From Cristatella mucedo (lineage: Eukaryota > Bryozoa > Phylactolaemata > Cristatellidae), in contig WPIO01000040.1 of assembly GCA_009760855.2 (NCBI GenBank), positions 800,001 to 864,000 on the forward strand: 64,000 nt of DNA, in the 5' to 3' direction. A program made the translations under genes and the position numbers. This document shows positions 10,831-58,285 of this stretch, in pieces (the stretch's first letter is position 1; every line of letters starts with the position of its first letter). The notes beneath the pieces are model-generated. The model did not search any database and was not told the DNA's origin. It saw nothing but the letters and a program-made list of their open reading frames with translations.

Positions 10831-11530
10831 TGTGACATTCCATCTTGACTTCCGTAACTCACTGCCTGCTGCTCTACCGTCTTGTGCATTCAGGCGCTTA
10901 CCGCTGGTGCAACTCTCTGCAGACTGGCTTGTCCGTCGTGAGCATTGCAGTTGCCACATCGCACCACTTCTCACCTACCTCCACTGGCTCCCAGTCAAGC
11001 AACGCGTCGACTTCAAGATTCTGTCACATACTTTCAGGTCCCTTTATTCTTTGGCTCCAGCTTAGCTGTCAGATCTACTCCCCCACCAGGTTAAGTATTG
11101 TGCTACGCGTTTTTCAAAATCTATTCTTCACCTATATCTCGTTCGAACCTCAAGGCCTTTGGAGACCGTGTCTTTTGTTCATTTGCACCCAAAAATCTAG
11201 ATCTTACTCTCGACATACTTCACAGCATCCCCTGACTTGACCATACTTAAAAATAACTTGAAAACGCATCAATTCAGGACAGAATTTAGTGGGTCCTTGC
11301 CATTAGTCTTTCACGTGCTTATGCGTGCTGACACTGTGCATGCTGCCACTAACCACACTTGCATGCTGACCCTGTGCATGTCACCCCTAACCATGCTATT
11401 CCTGCTGTTCATCAAGCATGATACCATTCACCATTCAATCGCATTTCCTTCGCAGGAAAATTAAAGCGCCTAGAAAGAGATTGAGTTCTCTGAGGACGCT
11501 TTATCTAGTGCATTATTTTTATTACTGTCA
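10831..11530 (+). mobile_element. LINE relic (family A)
   Basis: Pieces in shifting frames: CNSLQTGLSV, HWLPVKQRVDFKILSHTFRS, LLPHQVKY-like sequence, then TILKNNLKTHQFRTEFSGS; 3' end AGATTGAGTTCTCTGAGGACGC plus ATT-rich tail. Confidence 0.8.
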
Positions 11531-11789
11531 TTATCCGTACTTCAGAAATAGTCTACCCAATACTTCAAAAGTATATTACGAAGGACAGATCCTGAGATAA
11601 CTAAAATTAACACATTAGTTCTAGAGCATTCACTGATGTACATGTAAATGGCTCCTTTCCGATATTGCATAGCCGGTTGGTCCCACGGCATTGTTCACTC
11701 GATATTCTTCTGACTCGAATATATAATGTTTTCTAAGGATACTACTCGTCTTTCATTTACATTGTGCTTAAAGCCAAAATAATTTGGCT

Positions 11790-11965
11790 GATCCATTTTC
11801 GGCGGGCAGATATGCACCAACCAGTACCCTGATTTTGCCCATTGATAATGTACTGCCTTTGATGACCGAGATAATGGTGTGGAGCCCAACGGCATATGCT
11901 AAGCTCTAGGGTAGAGGTTAAATTCTCATAGGGTGCTATTCAAATAATAAAATACAATAATATAA
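11790..11965 (+). mobile_element. tRNA-derived SINE
   Basis: Degenerate box A/B region (CATTGATAATGTACTGCC .. GTGTGGAGCCCAACG) followed by GAGGTTAAATTCTCATAGGG and an A/T tail. The tail resembles LINE family A ends. Confidence 0.5.
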
Positions 11966-12039
11966 TAAAAAGCAAAGGACGAGCTGATTTAGCAGCCTAT
12001 TTTTTGTAGCGACAGAAGAGCCTTTACGACTTTCAGCGC

Positions 12040-12185
12040 AGCAGACGCGAACAGACGCGAAAACGAATCACCCACTGTGGGATTCGAACCCACGACCTCG
12101 GGAATTAGGTCGTGGGTTCGAATCGGACCAAGGTTGTGAAAAGCAATCGCCTTACTAAGTGTGCCATCACGGCTCACCAAGCGAG
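12040..12185 (-). mobile_element. tRNA-like element with inverted box B
   Basis: On the minus strand, TGGCACACTTAGTAAGGCG (box A-like) then GGTTCGAATCC (a perfect box B). Box B is also present inverted, giving a 17-bp perfect palindrome (12082-12098 / 12107-12123). Not a foldable tRNA gene. Confidence 0.55.
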
Positions 12186-12558
12186 ATTTCTTGCAAATTA
12201 TCCTTTTCATTAAGTACTTCTTAACTTATCATTAGTGTAAATAAGATTTTCATGCTGTTAAATCTAAGATTGCAAGAGACTTTATGACCGTGAATTTTGC
12301 GTTCAAAATGTTGGATCTAATGTTTACTTGCACAGGTAGCGTCTACCTACTAAAAACAACGTCTTCAACTGTGTGGAATATTATAATGCTTCTTTTATCA
12401 GCTTCAGCGGTCCTCAGCGAGTTCTCACTTGTAAAGTCAAAATCGGCTAAGGTTTACTTTACGAGATTTCTCAGTTACAAGACAGGAGCTTTTAGCAGAC
12501 ATCCCAAAGCAATACAAATTATTTATCAAATTCCATAGTGCTTCCGTTTAGCTAAATC

Positions 12559-12567
12559 TCTCTCTCA

Positions 12568-12615
<48 letters not shown>

Positions 12616-12617
12616 TT
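12559..12617. repeat. (TC)n microsatellite
   Basis: CTCTCT run with two TTTC/TGTC interruptions, next to the LINE 3' tail. Confidence 0.95.
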
Positions 12618-12620
12618 AAC

Positions 12621-13995
12621 GTAATGTAATGTGATTTAATGTAATGTATCTCAGTCTCTAACTATACAAAGCCAAAAAGACAATATGGGTTGTAAGCAGG
12701 AGAATTTTGTATAGCCCATTTACCGTCTAAGCGGCTTTCAGAACGCATTTGGTAGCAAACAGACTTCATGTCACACAACAAAGATAAAGTGGAAAGCATT
12801 GCAAAGTCAGGAGAGCAGTTGAGATAGTGAATAGCTTGGAAGTAGCAACTCAGGATCGCTGAAAAAGATGAGCCACACATAGTCGGCAGTTGTAGAGTAG
12901 TTATGGTTGCGTAAGAATTGTGGACGCGAGTTCCACAGTCTAGGGCCTGCAGAGCTAAAGCTTCTGTCGCCAATGGTCCTTAAGCAGAGGAATGCAGCAG
13001 CTAATTTGTTGTCCATACAGGACCTGAGGGCACGAAGAGGCTAAAACTGGTGCAGCAGTTCCGCTAGGTATAAAGGAGCCAAGCCGTGGCGGGCCTTGTG
13101 GGTCAGCGTAAGAACTTTGCTCCGTATCCTTTGCTCAACCGGCAACCATTCTAGCTCTTTCAGCAAAGGAGACACGTGCTCAAACCGCTGGGACTTGAAG
13201 ACCAGCCTTGCAGCCATATTCATAGTCCACTGTAGTGGCATAATAGCTTTCTTTGGTAGCCCAGCCAAAAGGGAATTACAATAATCAAGCCGAGACAGAA
13301 CTAAAGAGCTAGTTACATTTTTTACAAGCTAATGTGGGAGACAGCTTCTAATCTTGGATAGGGATCGGATGTGATGGCTAGCTGTAGAGGCAGTCTTCTG
13401 AATGAAGCTTTTGAAATTGAGGCAGCTGCCGAACACGACACCTAGATTACGAGCACGTGGTGAAGGTCGCACAATAGCATCGCCTATTAGAACAGCAAAG
13501 CCTTTAATCCAGCCACACGCTTAGGGTGTCCTATGAGAAGCAGTTCGGTTTTATCGTCATTTAATTTCAGGAAGTTTTCCGACATCCAGGATCGAATATC
13601 GGCAAGGCAAGCATTCAGTTTCTCAGTTGCTGCAGCAGATTCCGACGGTTTAAATCAAAAATACGACTGAGTATCGTCAGCATAGAAGTGACATCCTATT
13701 CCATGGGCCTTAATCTCTTTTCCCAGAGGTTGCGTATAAATGGAGAACAGCAAGGGACCAAGTACAGACCCTCGAGGGACTCCACAGGTGACCCTTCTCA
13801 TGTCTGAGACCTGACCCCCACACGACACGGATTGAACACGATCAGACAAGTATGATTTAAACCACGCCAGTGCTTCGTCTACCAGACCGATCGTTGTTCT
13901 CAATCGTTAAGCAGAACTTCGTGATCAATGGTGTCGAAGGCAGCAGACAGATCTAGCAGAGCTAGGGCAGTGACATTCCCGTTGTCGTTGCCACG
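12621..13995 (-). mobile_element. CR1/L2-type LINE, 5'-truncated (family B)
   Basis: Tail of ACATTA repeats at the low-coordinate end. Reverse transcriptase motifs in order: [15 protein letters not shown]-like sequence, TCGVPRGSVLGPLLFS, CHFYADDTQS (catalytic YADD present), RNLGVVF, NMAARLVFKSQRFEH, LEWLPVEQRIRSK. Several stops and shifts, so it is inactive. Confidence 0.9.
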
Positions 13996-14027
13996 TAGAA
14001 TGTCATTGTTAACACGGAGGAGAGTGA

Positions 14028-14190
14028 TATCATATTCCATAGGCCTTATTCAATTTTCATAGAGTTTCAGTTGAGAACAGCAAGGGAGAGACCCTCAAGG
14101 GACTTTACAGGTGACCCTCTGAGGCCTGATGGTCTGAGGACTGACCGGATGATACGGATTGAACCGGATCAGACAAGTACAATTCAAAAC
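14028..14190 (-). mobile_element. Second LINE B fragment
   Basis: Repeats the stretch seen at 13690-13860 (ATTCCATAGGCCTTA, then AGACCCTC.AGGGACT) in more decayed form. Confidence 0.6.
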
Positions 14191-15238
14191 GAAAATGTAT
14201 TTTTAAGATTTAAAATGTTTCTCTGCCTCTCTGGGTATGTTGCTGATCCTTTTTGAAGGCATGTCAGTTTTTAGGTTGAAACATTTTAAATTATCAGGAC
14301 GGTATACCGTGGCAAGAATATTTCACATGGACCCAGCCATTCGTGAGAGGACGATGAGGGTTCAATGATCCTTCTTAAATCTTGTCAAGTTTGGAAATGG
14401 TGTCACGTCAGTCACAAGTTGACTGTTGTCTTTAAAGTCAAGTGAACTAATGGAAAGCATCCAGAGAATTTAGTAAGTTTCATTAGAGGCACGGATATAT
14501 GCCTCGAGTAAGATAATATCCTTAAGTAAAGTGCACAATGCCACAATGATTAGAATTACTAGGAAGTAGCTTCAATAGGTTGGCCTGAGCATTGGAATGG
14601 ACCGATGCAAATGTTAGTTAAAAAAGCTTGACTTTATCACACTGATATTACCACTTGCTTAGGCCTTTTTCAACACACATGAAGACATCGCAGTGCTTGA
14701 TATTTGGAAAGTACGGACAGTCGGCAGTTGATTAGCTTACTGTTGTTATTGCAGATTTTTTGTATTTGCTTAATAGAAACTTCGTGCCACGACAGCAGGG
14801 CAGCCAAATGTGGCACCTACTCTAAGTGTGCAACTTCACTAGATGGAATACTTACAAGTGGTGAACTGAAGATGTATTTTATTAATGGTACAAACGTTTG
14901 AACTGGCTCGGCTGCTGTGTGATGCAATGCACTTTTATATTCAAGCACGTTCATTGGGTAGTGGGACACCAGTTTTGACAATATAGTTACACAAAGCTTC
15001 ATACGGCACGCAATTTGTGTGCTGATTAAGCTACCCGGAGCAAGATTGTTACTTGATTTAGTTATTAAAAGAATGTTCAGTCACGCAATATTCAATGCTG
15101 TCAAATTTAAAAGACGAATCTTACTAATTGCGTTATATTCAAAGCTTAATTACCACTGCAAACTGTTTTGCAGAACAACTGGAGGGGTGCGTGTGATTGC
15201 AGGCACATCTGAAAGAAGAAGTAGCTGAAAATATTTAC
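14191..15238. other. Copy P intron 8, right part
   Basis: 14.7-15.0 kb aligns with 33.9-34.2 kb in copy M intron 8. The two differ by indels that break any shared frame, so it looks like old intron paralogy and not coding sequence. Confidence 0.55.
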
Positions 15239-15402
15239 TTTGGAACTTAAACAGTTGTCTGTACAGTAGCCACCCACGTTCAATGACTTGGTGGTTGGAG
15301 GAACTACTAATCCTGGAACGACTCCTGTTTGAAGAACCCCAGCATCGTAGAGCCTAAGCCGTCTAGTTGCCTTGAAGCGTACGTATGACGCATCCATATG
15401 GC
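15239..15402 (-). pseudogene. Copy P exon 8 (first exon remaining)
   Basis: 164 nt, same as copy M. It reads HMDASYVRFKATRRLRLYDA, then GVLQTGV and VGGYCTDNCLSSK. Acceptor TTCGTAG, donor GTAAAT. No exon 7 or earlier is found to its right. Confidence 0.85.
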
Positions 15403-16382
15403 CTACGAAGTAATCGAACATAGTTTGCTTTTTGTATTGCGACAATCATTTTACCAAACAAGAGTGCTGTACGAGAGACAGCATGTAGGCTAAGTCAGCA
15501 CCGTAAGACACTTTACAGTGCCATTTATTTTTGGTGAGAATATTTACTTTGCATTTTAAATTAATTTACAGGTATCACCATTACTGTTAAATCAATCGGC
15601 TGGCTGATTTAACATTATCGTTACTTGGCAACCGATGAAGGCTAGGCAGCGATCTCTTTTTCCGCAAGTTTATTGGAGTTCAAAGATTAGCCCCCTGCAT
15701 TGGTAATTCCAACAGCAATAATTATGTAGACCAAAACATTGATTACCGAGCAATTCTTTAAGATGCAAACGTAACCAGACAACGAAAAACCGTAATTATC
15801 CTATTCAAGCCAACCACCTGCAATATTTTGACAACCATACTGCTATTTGGTTAGTGATATTAAAGCAGTGAAGACTGAAAACACGACCATCTTACTGACT
15901 TCATATCAAGAACTTATTCAGCATTATTTAGGCTAAATTTTTACTGATACAAGAAATTCTTCATATATCGATCATTTGAAATAGTGCATCACCTTTATAT
16001 GAAACATGTCAGCATGCATGCAAGCATGATTGCACAGTATGAGCAAATAAGGTACTGGGAATTTACGCCGTACTGTGAGGTAAACATATGCTGGGATATG
16101 AAAACTAAAAGGTTAATGAACTATTTGTTGTTGTTCACTTCCTCTTCTTTGATGATTTTTTCATTTTATTCAACTGTAATCTATTAAATCAATTCATTGG
16201 CATCACTTTCCAAGCCTAGGAGACCATAAACTCTGTTATTTTATGAACGTGCTTGAATATTCAGCACTGAGGTCCTTACATCACAAGAACATTGCTCATA
16301 AAGAGTCTAGTCCTACCATGCGTGTAACTAGTTTGGCTTATCTATCACTTCGAAGCGAGGTTAACGATTTAACAATGTTGCC

Positions 16383-16419
<37 letters not shown>

Positions 16420-17579
16420 GTATATGTGTACGTGTATGTGCGTGTGCGTGTTCGCGTGTGCGTGCACGTGTGTTTGTGTGTGTGCCGACATTAGCCGAGC
16501 GAGACAACATTAAATATTGCTCACACTTTCATATAAGTAGTCTTTTTTCTTAAATTGTTTACTGATTTTCTTAACCGTAGAAAAGTACATATGTTCAACA
16601 CCGTAATTTGCATGTAATTCTGGTGAAAGAGCACAAAGTACCCATTTCACTGTGCAAAGTACGACTCACTTTTCCACACCTCGAATAGCTCTAAGTAAAT
16701 CCTAAACCTAAAAAAATACAATCGGCGTCCTATATAAACACACATATTCACAACATGGCTTAGCCTGAAGCTAAGAGACTACTTTTACTTTGTCTAGTTT
16801 CGAAAAAAATTAGTTTAGCAGATACGATTACCTATGCATAGTTTTCATCTCTATTGGGTTTGCGTTTCATCATTGTGTAGATTTCACAATTACTCTGACT
16901 TGACTTAGGTTAGCCCTTGCTGTTGACGTTACTCATTGTTTTACAAATGTCTGCAGAGGAACCACAATCTCGTCATGAATGAATACCAATGCTTCTAGAT
17001 GCTGATTAGCTGTAGCTAGTTCATCCTAAACTGTTTGATGACTAATGTGCATTAGCTCATGTATTTCAAAACTATGAATTTTTCATAAATCTCTTTCTGA
17101 TCAAACCAAAACTTACTCGTCATTGCTGTGACTGTATGCAGGTCTGGATTCGAATGCCAACTTCAGTCAAGGCTCTCTGCTACTTTGGCTTAATATCACA
17201 TCAGTGTTTAACACTAATGATTAGAGCGAACCTTTTCGAACATTCACCATCTCTCCTTTGAATCACGGTCACCTCACGGCGTTGGTTTCGGTAATAATTT
17301 TCTGAGATTTTTGATCAAAATGTTTAGCTACCAGGTTTCATTAGGTAAGCCTTTAAGGAAGGAGGTAAACAAATATCTTTTGTATAGTTTAACTCGCTTT
17401 TAAAACGGATACTCTTCCTCCTTAGTACCAAACTACGGCGTTTATTTACCTAGCACCTTGGAGAGCACAGGTTAGTTAAACTACTGCAATGCGATGCATA
17501 TCCAGCTTTTAACTCTACGGACAAACTAGGGCAACGAGTGGGCTTTAAGCTTAAAAGTTGCAGACAGCACGCTCAAAAT
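15403..17579. other. Right edge of copy P
   Basis: About 15.45-16.38 kb aligns with 34.6-35.78 kb of copy M (intron 7). After that I see no match to 38.1-38.7 kb, where exon 7 lies in copy M. A TA/TG tract covers 16386-16484. No exon recognised. Confidence 0.55.
16386..16484. repeat. (TA)n(TG)n microsatellite
   Basis: TATATA run grading into TGTATG, CGTGTG and TGTGTG. Confidence 0.95.
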
Positions 17580-17860
17580 CACAGTGGCTTTCACCGTGGC
17601 AGACATCAACCAACTGATTCTATGTGAGACAGTTTTCTGCTCCTTTTTTCAGATTTGTCTGGGCAGCGTAAGCCCTATGATGGAAAGAGTCCAAGGGCGT
17701 GCCATCCGCTTTCTCTACTCAAATCGCTTAGCTGGAAATCAAACTGCACTGAAATCCCTTGGAGACCGTGTTCTCAGTACCCATGCTCCTAAAGCGTGGA
17801 ACTCACTTCTGACTGACATTTGGAATCCCCTGACTTAACGAACCGTAAAAATAAACATAG
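17580..17860 (+). mobile_element. LINE relic, C-terminal fragment (family A)
   Basis: SLGDRVLSTHAPKAWNSLLT matches the SFGDLAFSTHAPKVWNSL segment of the other family A relics; VQGRAIRFLY precedes it. Confidence 0.65.
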
Positions 17861-18953
17861 AAATTGACGTGCTTCTAGCGAAATTTGTTGGATTATTGTG
17901 TTTTTTTTTTGCTCCTTAAGCATTTTGGCATTGAGCATGTTACCATTTACCATATTTACATGTTGACAATCCCCATGTCACCTCTAACGATGTAATGCTA
18001 GTCGAAATTCGCGATTCGTTTAAACTGAGTATCTGCAAAGTACTGAGGAGTTTTAAATCTCTGGGTGGAACTACAGGGGTTATTGAGACGTGCTTAAATA
18101 AGTATAAAACTCTGTCTGGCAATGAAGTCGTTTGTGTGAAAAATTATTTGCACTGTCGGAGATATATTTGCACTTTGTGGATGTTCGCATTAAGCATGCA
18201 TTATTGAACAGAAGCCATTGTTCCTTTCCAGTGAAGTGAAACCGATCTTATTTTAGAAATGTTTCCGACGGTGTATCTCCCAAACTCGCTACGTGCCGGA
18301 AGCTTCAACTGTAAAGCTTCTCGTTGATCGTGGTTTAAACTATTATTTTTGCAGCTATGTCAGTTCTCGCTAGGGGTGCTAAAATGGCTTCCCTCAATCG
18401 GCCAGCGAGTCTTATCGGAATTTATGCACCCAATCGCTGCAATCCCACTGGAACTTAAACTTTTTTTTTAAATAACTTCTCGATGCAGCGGAGGTGAACT
18501 TACTTGTAATAAATCATTCTATGTTATTCGATTTGGGCGATAGATCCGACGGCAAGCGTCATTTTCGCCTTCGCCTTATATGTTGGGAAAACAGGCTGCA
18601 GTGGACTACGAATAAATGCAAGTTTTCGTTTTCAGGAGAGTTTTCACAGGTTTACTAAATTAACAATGCTCTTTCCGAGTGTGAAGTAGCAATGCTCGGG
18701 TGATAGTAACTGCTCAAGGAAGCATGACTGGAAGCAAACTCTATCTTTGGGCCTGACATGTTTAGCCGAAACACTATCAGCCGTGATCTGATTTTCAAAC
18801 AAGCTGTGGCAGACCGTTCGTGTCAAAATAGGCGGCAACCTGTGCTCAGATTTCAAAAGTGCAGCTGTGAGTCAACATTTGTTGTCAATCCGTGGCACCG
18901 GTTACGGGGATGTACTCAACTCGCAATCTTTTCAGGGTGTCCACTTCATTATT
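17861..18953. other. Between copy P and the end of copy M
   Basis: No gene recognised. The right part is the presumed 3' UTR and downstream flank of copy M. Confidence 0.5.
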
Positions 18954-18959
18954 TTTATT
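18954..18959 (-). terminator. Candidate poly(A) signal of copy M
   Basis: AATAAA on the minus strand, about 115 nt past the stop. Copy R has AATAAA in a matching context (57811-57816), which supports a conserved 3' UTR end. Confidence 0.5.
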
Positions 18960-19073
18960 CTTGGAACATCAAGCACAGAAGCGAAATTTTGTAATGCCAA
19001 TCTCACGATTGTGACAGTGAAAATATTAAAGCCCAACCAGTGAAACGAGTAATCGCTGGCTTTTTTAAGCACA

Positions 19074-54551
<35,478 letters not shown>

Positions 54552-54960
54552 GTCGGTGGGACGCTACGGCAGCACTCGATCGATTAGGGTTCCTGCTAGC
54601 CGACGAATGGCGGCCACCCACACTGTAATCAAAGTATGCGAAAAAGTGCCCTCAACGAATGGATAGCCTCAGGCAAGTCGGCAGTCGTTTAATAGGCGCG
54701 TGCACGTGATGCGCCAGTCATCTGATTGGATTTTGATCAGCCAAACCTGGACGTCACTTCCCTCGACCTGATCTTGCCCTTGCAAGCTTCACAGCGATTC
54801 GAATTTAATTTCGAAGAATCTGAGGGCTTGTGCCGCAGTTTTTGGCAAATTAGATTCACCCGCCTTGCAGAGAAATCTGCAGATGACAAATAAAGACGAA
54901 CTCTAAAACTTGCTATGTCAGAGAACACACGGCACATGGTGTTGTCAGGTTGCCTATTTT
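54552..54960 (-). promoter_or_regulatory. Upstream region of copy M, conserved with copy L
   Basis: This stretch is about 85-90% alike (by eye) to 209-610, upstream of the paralogous exon 1. On the minus strand it has a CCAAT box (CCAATCAG, 54722-54729) and a CACGTG E-box (54703-54708), both also present upstream of copy L. No clear TATA box is seen. A promoter role is inferred from position and conservation. Confidence 0.45.
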
Positions 54961-55264
54961 ACCTTTTAATTATTGTTATTCTTTGCTATTCAGCAGCTCC
55001 TCGATAAAAAGTCTTGAGCAAGCTAAAAATTAAATGCAGAAAACAAGCACACTGGGCTGCATAAAACTGCAAATCGGCACGTTTCTCTGTAGCAATCATC
55101 ACTAAAAACAAGATGCTGAGTAGAGCATGTCTGGCCAATCGTGGCGGCAACGTGCTTAGGCTATTGATCTCCGCACATTGGTCCGGACTAGTACTAGACG
55201 TGCTGTTGCGTATAATATTACACTACGAGAATTGTCTCTAAGACCGATTATTCGTTCTTTGCAA

Positions 55265-55312
55265 GGGTTTATCTGCAGAATGGGTAGAGAGTTTATCTGC
55301 AGAATGGCTCCT
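55265..55312. repeat. 24-bp minisatellite, two copies
   Basis: Same unit as 947-1090, at 55265 and 55289. Confidence 0.92.
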
Positions 55313-55469
55313 TTTCTTTCCACTGAGCTCCTCCTTATGAAACTCCACGTGGCCACGACTGAGCACTGCACGCTAGAAATTAGACTAACTAGCTCTTTCT
55401 GTGGAGACTGAGCTATTTCACGTTCGGTTTGCACGGGCTCCCAAAAAAAGGAAGCCACATTTCCCTCAG

Positions 55470-56235
55470 CAACTAGTGATAAATATGGATGCACGGTTAG
55501 TCAGCAAAGGCGAGATGTTTAGCAATGCGTCATCTTTGCTGGTGGAGCTGGATTGGCTACCAGTTGATCGACGGACCAGAGCTAAATAATCACAATCGGA
55601 CCATCAAGGCTCCCTTTTAAGTCAAGGCTTGGCTGTTTCTTAAATAGCCAAACTGCTGCACCACTTTACCTTGCAGAAGCTCTTAGGTAGTCCGTGGACA
55701 ATACCGGGCTTGCGCCATTCCATCGATTCAAGACCGCTAGGGAGAGCATATGTCACTTCATTCTTTGGCTTCAGCCTATCTCTCAGATCTACTCCCCCAC
55801 CAGACCATGCATCGTACCACCCGCTTTTCCGAATCCCGCAGTTTACCAATACCTCGTACTAACCTCCAACCCTTTGAAGACGGTGCATTTAGTTCGCATG
55901 CTCCCAAAATCTGGAACTCACTTCCGTCTTGCGTCACAACATCCCCTGACTTGACCACTTTTAAAAAGAACTTATAAGCACACCTATTTACGACAGCATT
56001 TAGTGGTTCCCTGTGATTCGTTCTTCGTGTGCTTACGGGTACTGACACTGTGCATGCTGCCACTAACACACTTGCATGCTGACCCTGTGCATGTCACCCC
56101 TAACAATGTTATTCATGCTGTCTATCAAGCATGATTTGACTCGACATTCAATCGCGTTTCCCTTTGCAGCAAATGTAAAGTGCCTAGACAGAGATTGCGT
56201 TGTCTGAGGGCGCTTTATCAAGTGCATTATTATTA
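55470..56235 (+). mobile_element. LINE relic (family A), right unit
   Basis: Paralogue of 1225-2024: DARLVSKGEMFSNASSLLVE, LDWLPVDRRTR, ASAYLSDLLPHQTMHRTTRF, FSSHAPKIWNSLPS. Ends AGAGATTGCGTTGTCTGAGG plus ATT tail. Confidence 0.8.
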
Positions 56236-56319
56236 TCATTATTATAAGGCTACTGAATTACAGCTGGAATTTTAGAGATTCAATCAATTGTAGCAGGCAC
56301 TTCCTCTTTCGCCGGACGT

Positions 56320-57340
56320 TGCAGTCAATCGTACCTACCGACCGCAAGTCTAGTGTACATGGGTAGTACCATATGAGGGCGAATGTTCCTATCTGACACC
56401 GAAGCCTCGCCAATTTGAAACCTTCATATAATCACTTGTTTTTCAAGGTGACAAGCAAGGCTAAGCGAATGCTAACTGTGCAGATTAAGTCTCGAAAGTG
56501 CCTCAAGTCTCTCGGATAGCCACAACCAGCGAAAAACACACCGAGCACATATCAGTGGTAAAGCTTTCGTTAAATAAACAATAAATAAATGAAATAAATA
56601 AATGAGTAAATGAAGAAATGAATAAAGCGAAAGCCTTACTTAAGTGCACCAATCTCGCTAATATCGATAAAAAAAAACTCTCGGGTATTAGCCCAATGAC
56701 TAAGGCACATTCACTTTTGATCAGTGCTACGGTTTCGATTCCAGCAGCCAGCGATCTGTAATTTGCAGTTGCAAGCATAAGTCATATCAACAATGGCACT
56801 TTTACAATATTTAATGAGGCCTCGAACTCAGCTAATCCTTTGCACACGTTACTAGCCAGTAGGAAGGCAGCTGTATCTCCAACTCCAAGCTGAGGTTCAC
56901 ATGATGGGACAAAAATGCTCAATGACATCTCCAATCATTGTTGATCATATAAATCTCGACTGCATTGATATAAATATAGCATGGAATCAACTGACTTTTA
57001 TGGTTATTATTGTTAAAAAATGAAGATTCATATTTAAATCTCAACCCGATCACAAAAACTAGGCAGACTTAGTGTACCAGAAGACGGCCGAAACGTAAAG
57101 TCATAATAAAAATGAGTTGAGTCAATTTTTTACTTTGATAAACCAAATAGACGACATGCTCAATGCAACCCTTCGTTGGAGGCAAAGGGGCTTTAAGAAC
57201 AGTTTTGCTACAGTTAACCACTCATCTTTCATAGCCTTGTCCGGGAAGGTTATGCCCAACGGTAAAAAGGGTTTATGGGCATAGATCCGAATCTCAGATT
57301 CAAATAGCTGAGCTGTGAATCAAACTAAACTAAAAAAAAA
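56320..57340. other. Right-unit segment missing from the left unit, part 1
   Basis: Contains a tRNA-like SINE piece at 56685-56760 (TTAGCCCAATGACTAAGGC, then GGTTTCGATTCC). Otherwise AT-rich, no gene. Confidence 0.5.
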
Positions 57341-57660
57341 CTCGGAGAACAAGTGTTAAATTCGTATGTTCTTAAAGCTTGGTACCTACCCTCGATCAAC
57401 GTTACGACATCCCCTTGACTTGACATTTATAAAAACAAACTAAAAACGCACCTATTTCCCGCTGCATTTGATGGGTCCGTGTGATTTTGTTTTCCTTTGT
57501 TGCTTATGGGTGCTGACACTGTGCATGTTACCACAAACCACATTTGCATGTCGGCAATGTGTATAATACATCTTGCCACATTACTATTGTCGATGTAGAT
57601 GCATCCTTTACTGCTTCTGTTAATTACCTAGAAAGAGCATAGGATCTCTGAGGTTGCCAT
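57341..57660 (+). mobile_element. LINE relic (family A), 3' end
   Basis: NKLKTHLFPAAFDGSV-like sequence, GADTVHVTTNHICM, then AGAAAGAGCATAGGATCTCT. Confidence 0.6.
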
Positions 57661-57810
57661 GCAAATGTCTAAGCAAACTTAGGCAGACCGTGTATTAACT
57701 TAGACGGCACATGTGCTCAAAAATCAAATGCACACTTCTGACTCCTCATATTATATCAATCCTAGGCATCGCTTTAAGAATGTGCGCAACTCTCAAGCTC
57801 TGCAAAAAAT

Positions 57811-57816
57811 TTTATT
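57811..57816 (-). terminator. Candidate poly(A) signal of copy R
   Basis: AATAAA on the minus strand, about 135 nt past the copy R stop; flanking bases match those of the copy M signal. Confidence 0.5.
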
Positions 57817-57950
57817 CGTGGAACCGAGAACACAGTATTGGATTTCAGTCATGTCAATCCAGTGACAGTGACAGGGGAAGGAGGAAAGCACAGCCGGTGA
57901 GAAGAAAATTTTCCGGCTTGCTTTGATGCACATCAAAGAACTGACAAGCT

Positions 57951-58082
57951 TTAGATGAACAAAAGCAGCATAGCAGCTTGGATCCACAGCCTTAGCGTTG
58001 CACTCAGTTGCCAATTCATTACAGTTGCACCAGAATTAGTTTGAACTTTCTTAGTAGCAACGCTCGAGGTCGACGTAGCAAC
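57951..58082 (-). CDS. Copy R exon 14: hydrophobic C-tail and stop
   Basis: 43 codons plus TAA. Reads VATSTSSVATKKVQTNSGAT, then LRLWIQAAMLLLFI. Acceptor CTTTTTAG. Ser/Thr-rich linker followed by a hydrophobic end, as in copy M. Whether it is ever translated is doubtful because of the frameshift in exon 11. Confidence 0.8.
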   Translation of the reverse strand, partial: VATSTSSVATKKVQTNSGATVMNWQLSATLRLWIQAAMLLLFI

Positions 58083-58189
58083 CTAAAAAGGAGCGCATTC
58101 GCCTAAAGGAATAGTCACAAGCTGTAGCATTAAATTGAGAGCCATTCTCACATTGAGACGTAATAAAAAAAACAGAAAACCCAAATCAC

Positions 58190-58285
58190 CTGTGATGTAA
58201 TCTGAGCACACTCAGAAATGCTACTGTCCTCCTTCTGAAGCGGAGCACTGACCAAAGCCGGTATATTCCACCCTTCTGGGATTGA
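58190..58285 (-). CDS. Copy R exon 13
   Basis: 32 codons, reads SIPEGWNIPALVSAPLQKED and ends ECAQITSQ. Acceptor AAATTTCAG; the donor is GTGATT, weaker than GTGAGT in copy M. Confidence 0.8.

Noticed and set aside
12061-12180. A tRNA gene
   Set aside because: B box is present twice in opposite senses and no cloverleaf can be drawn; a tRNA-like repeat fits better.
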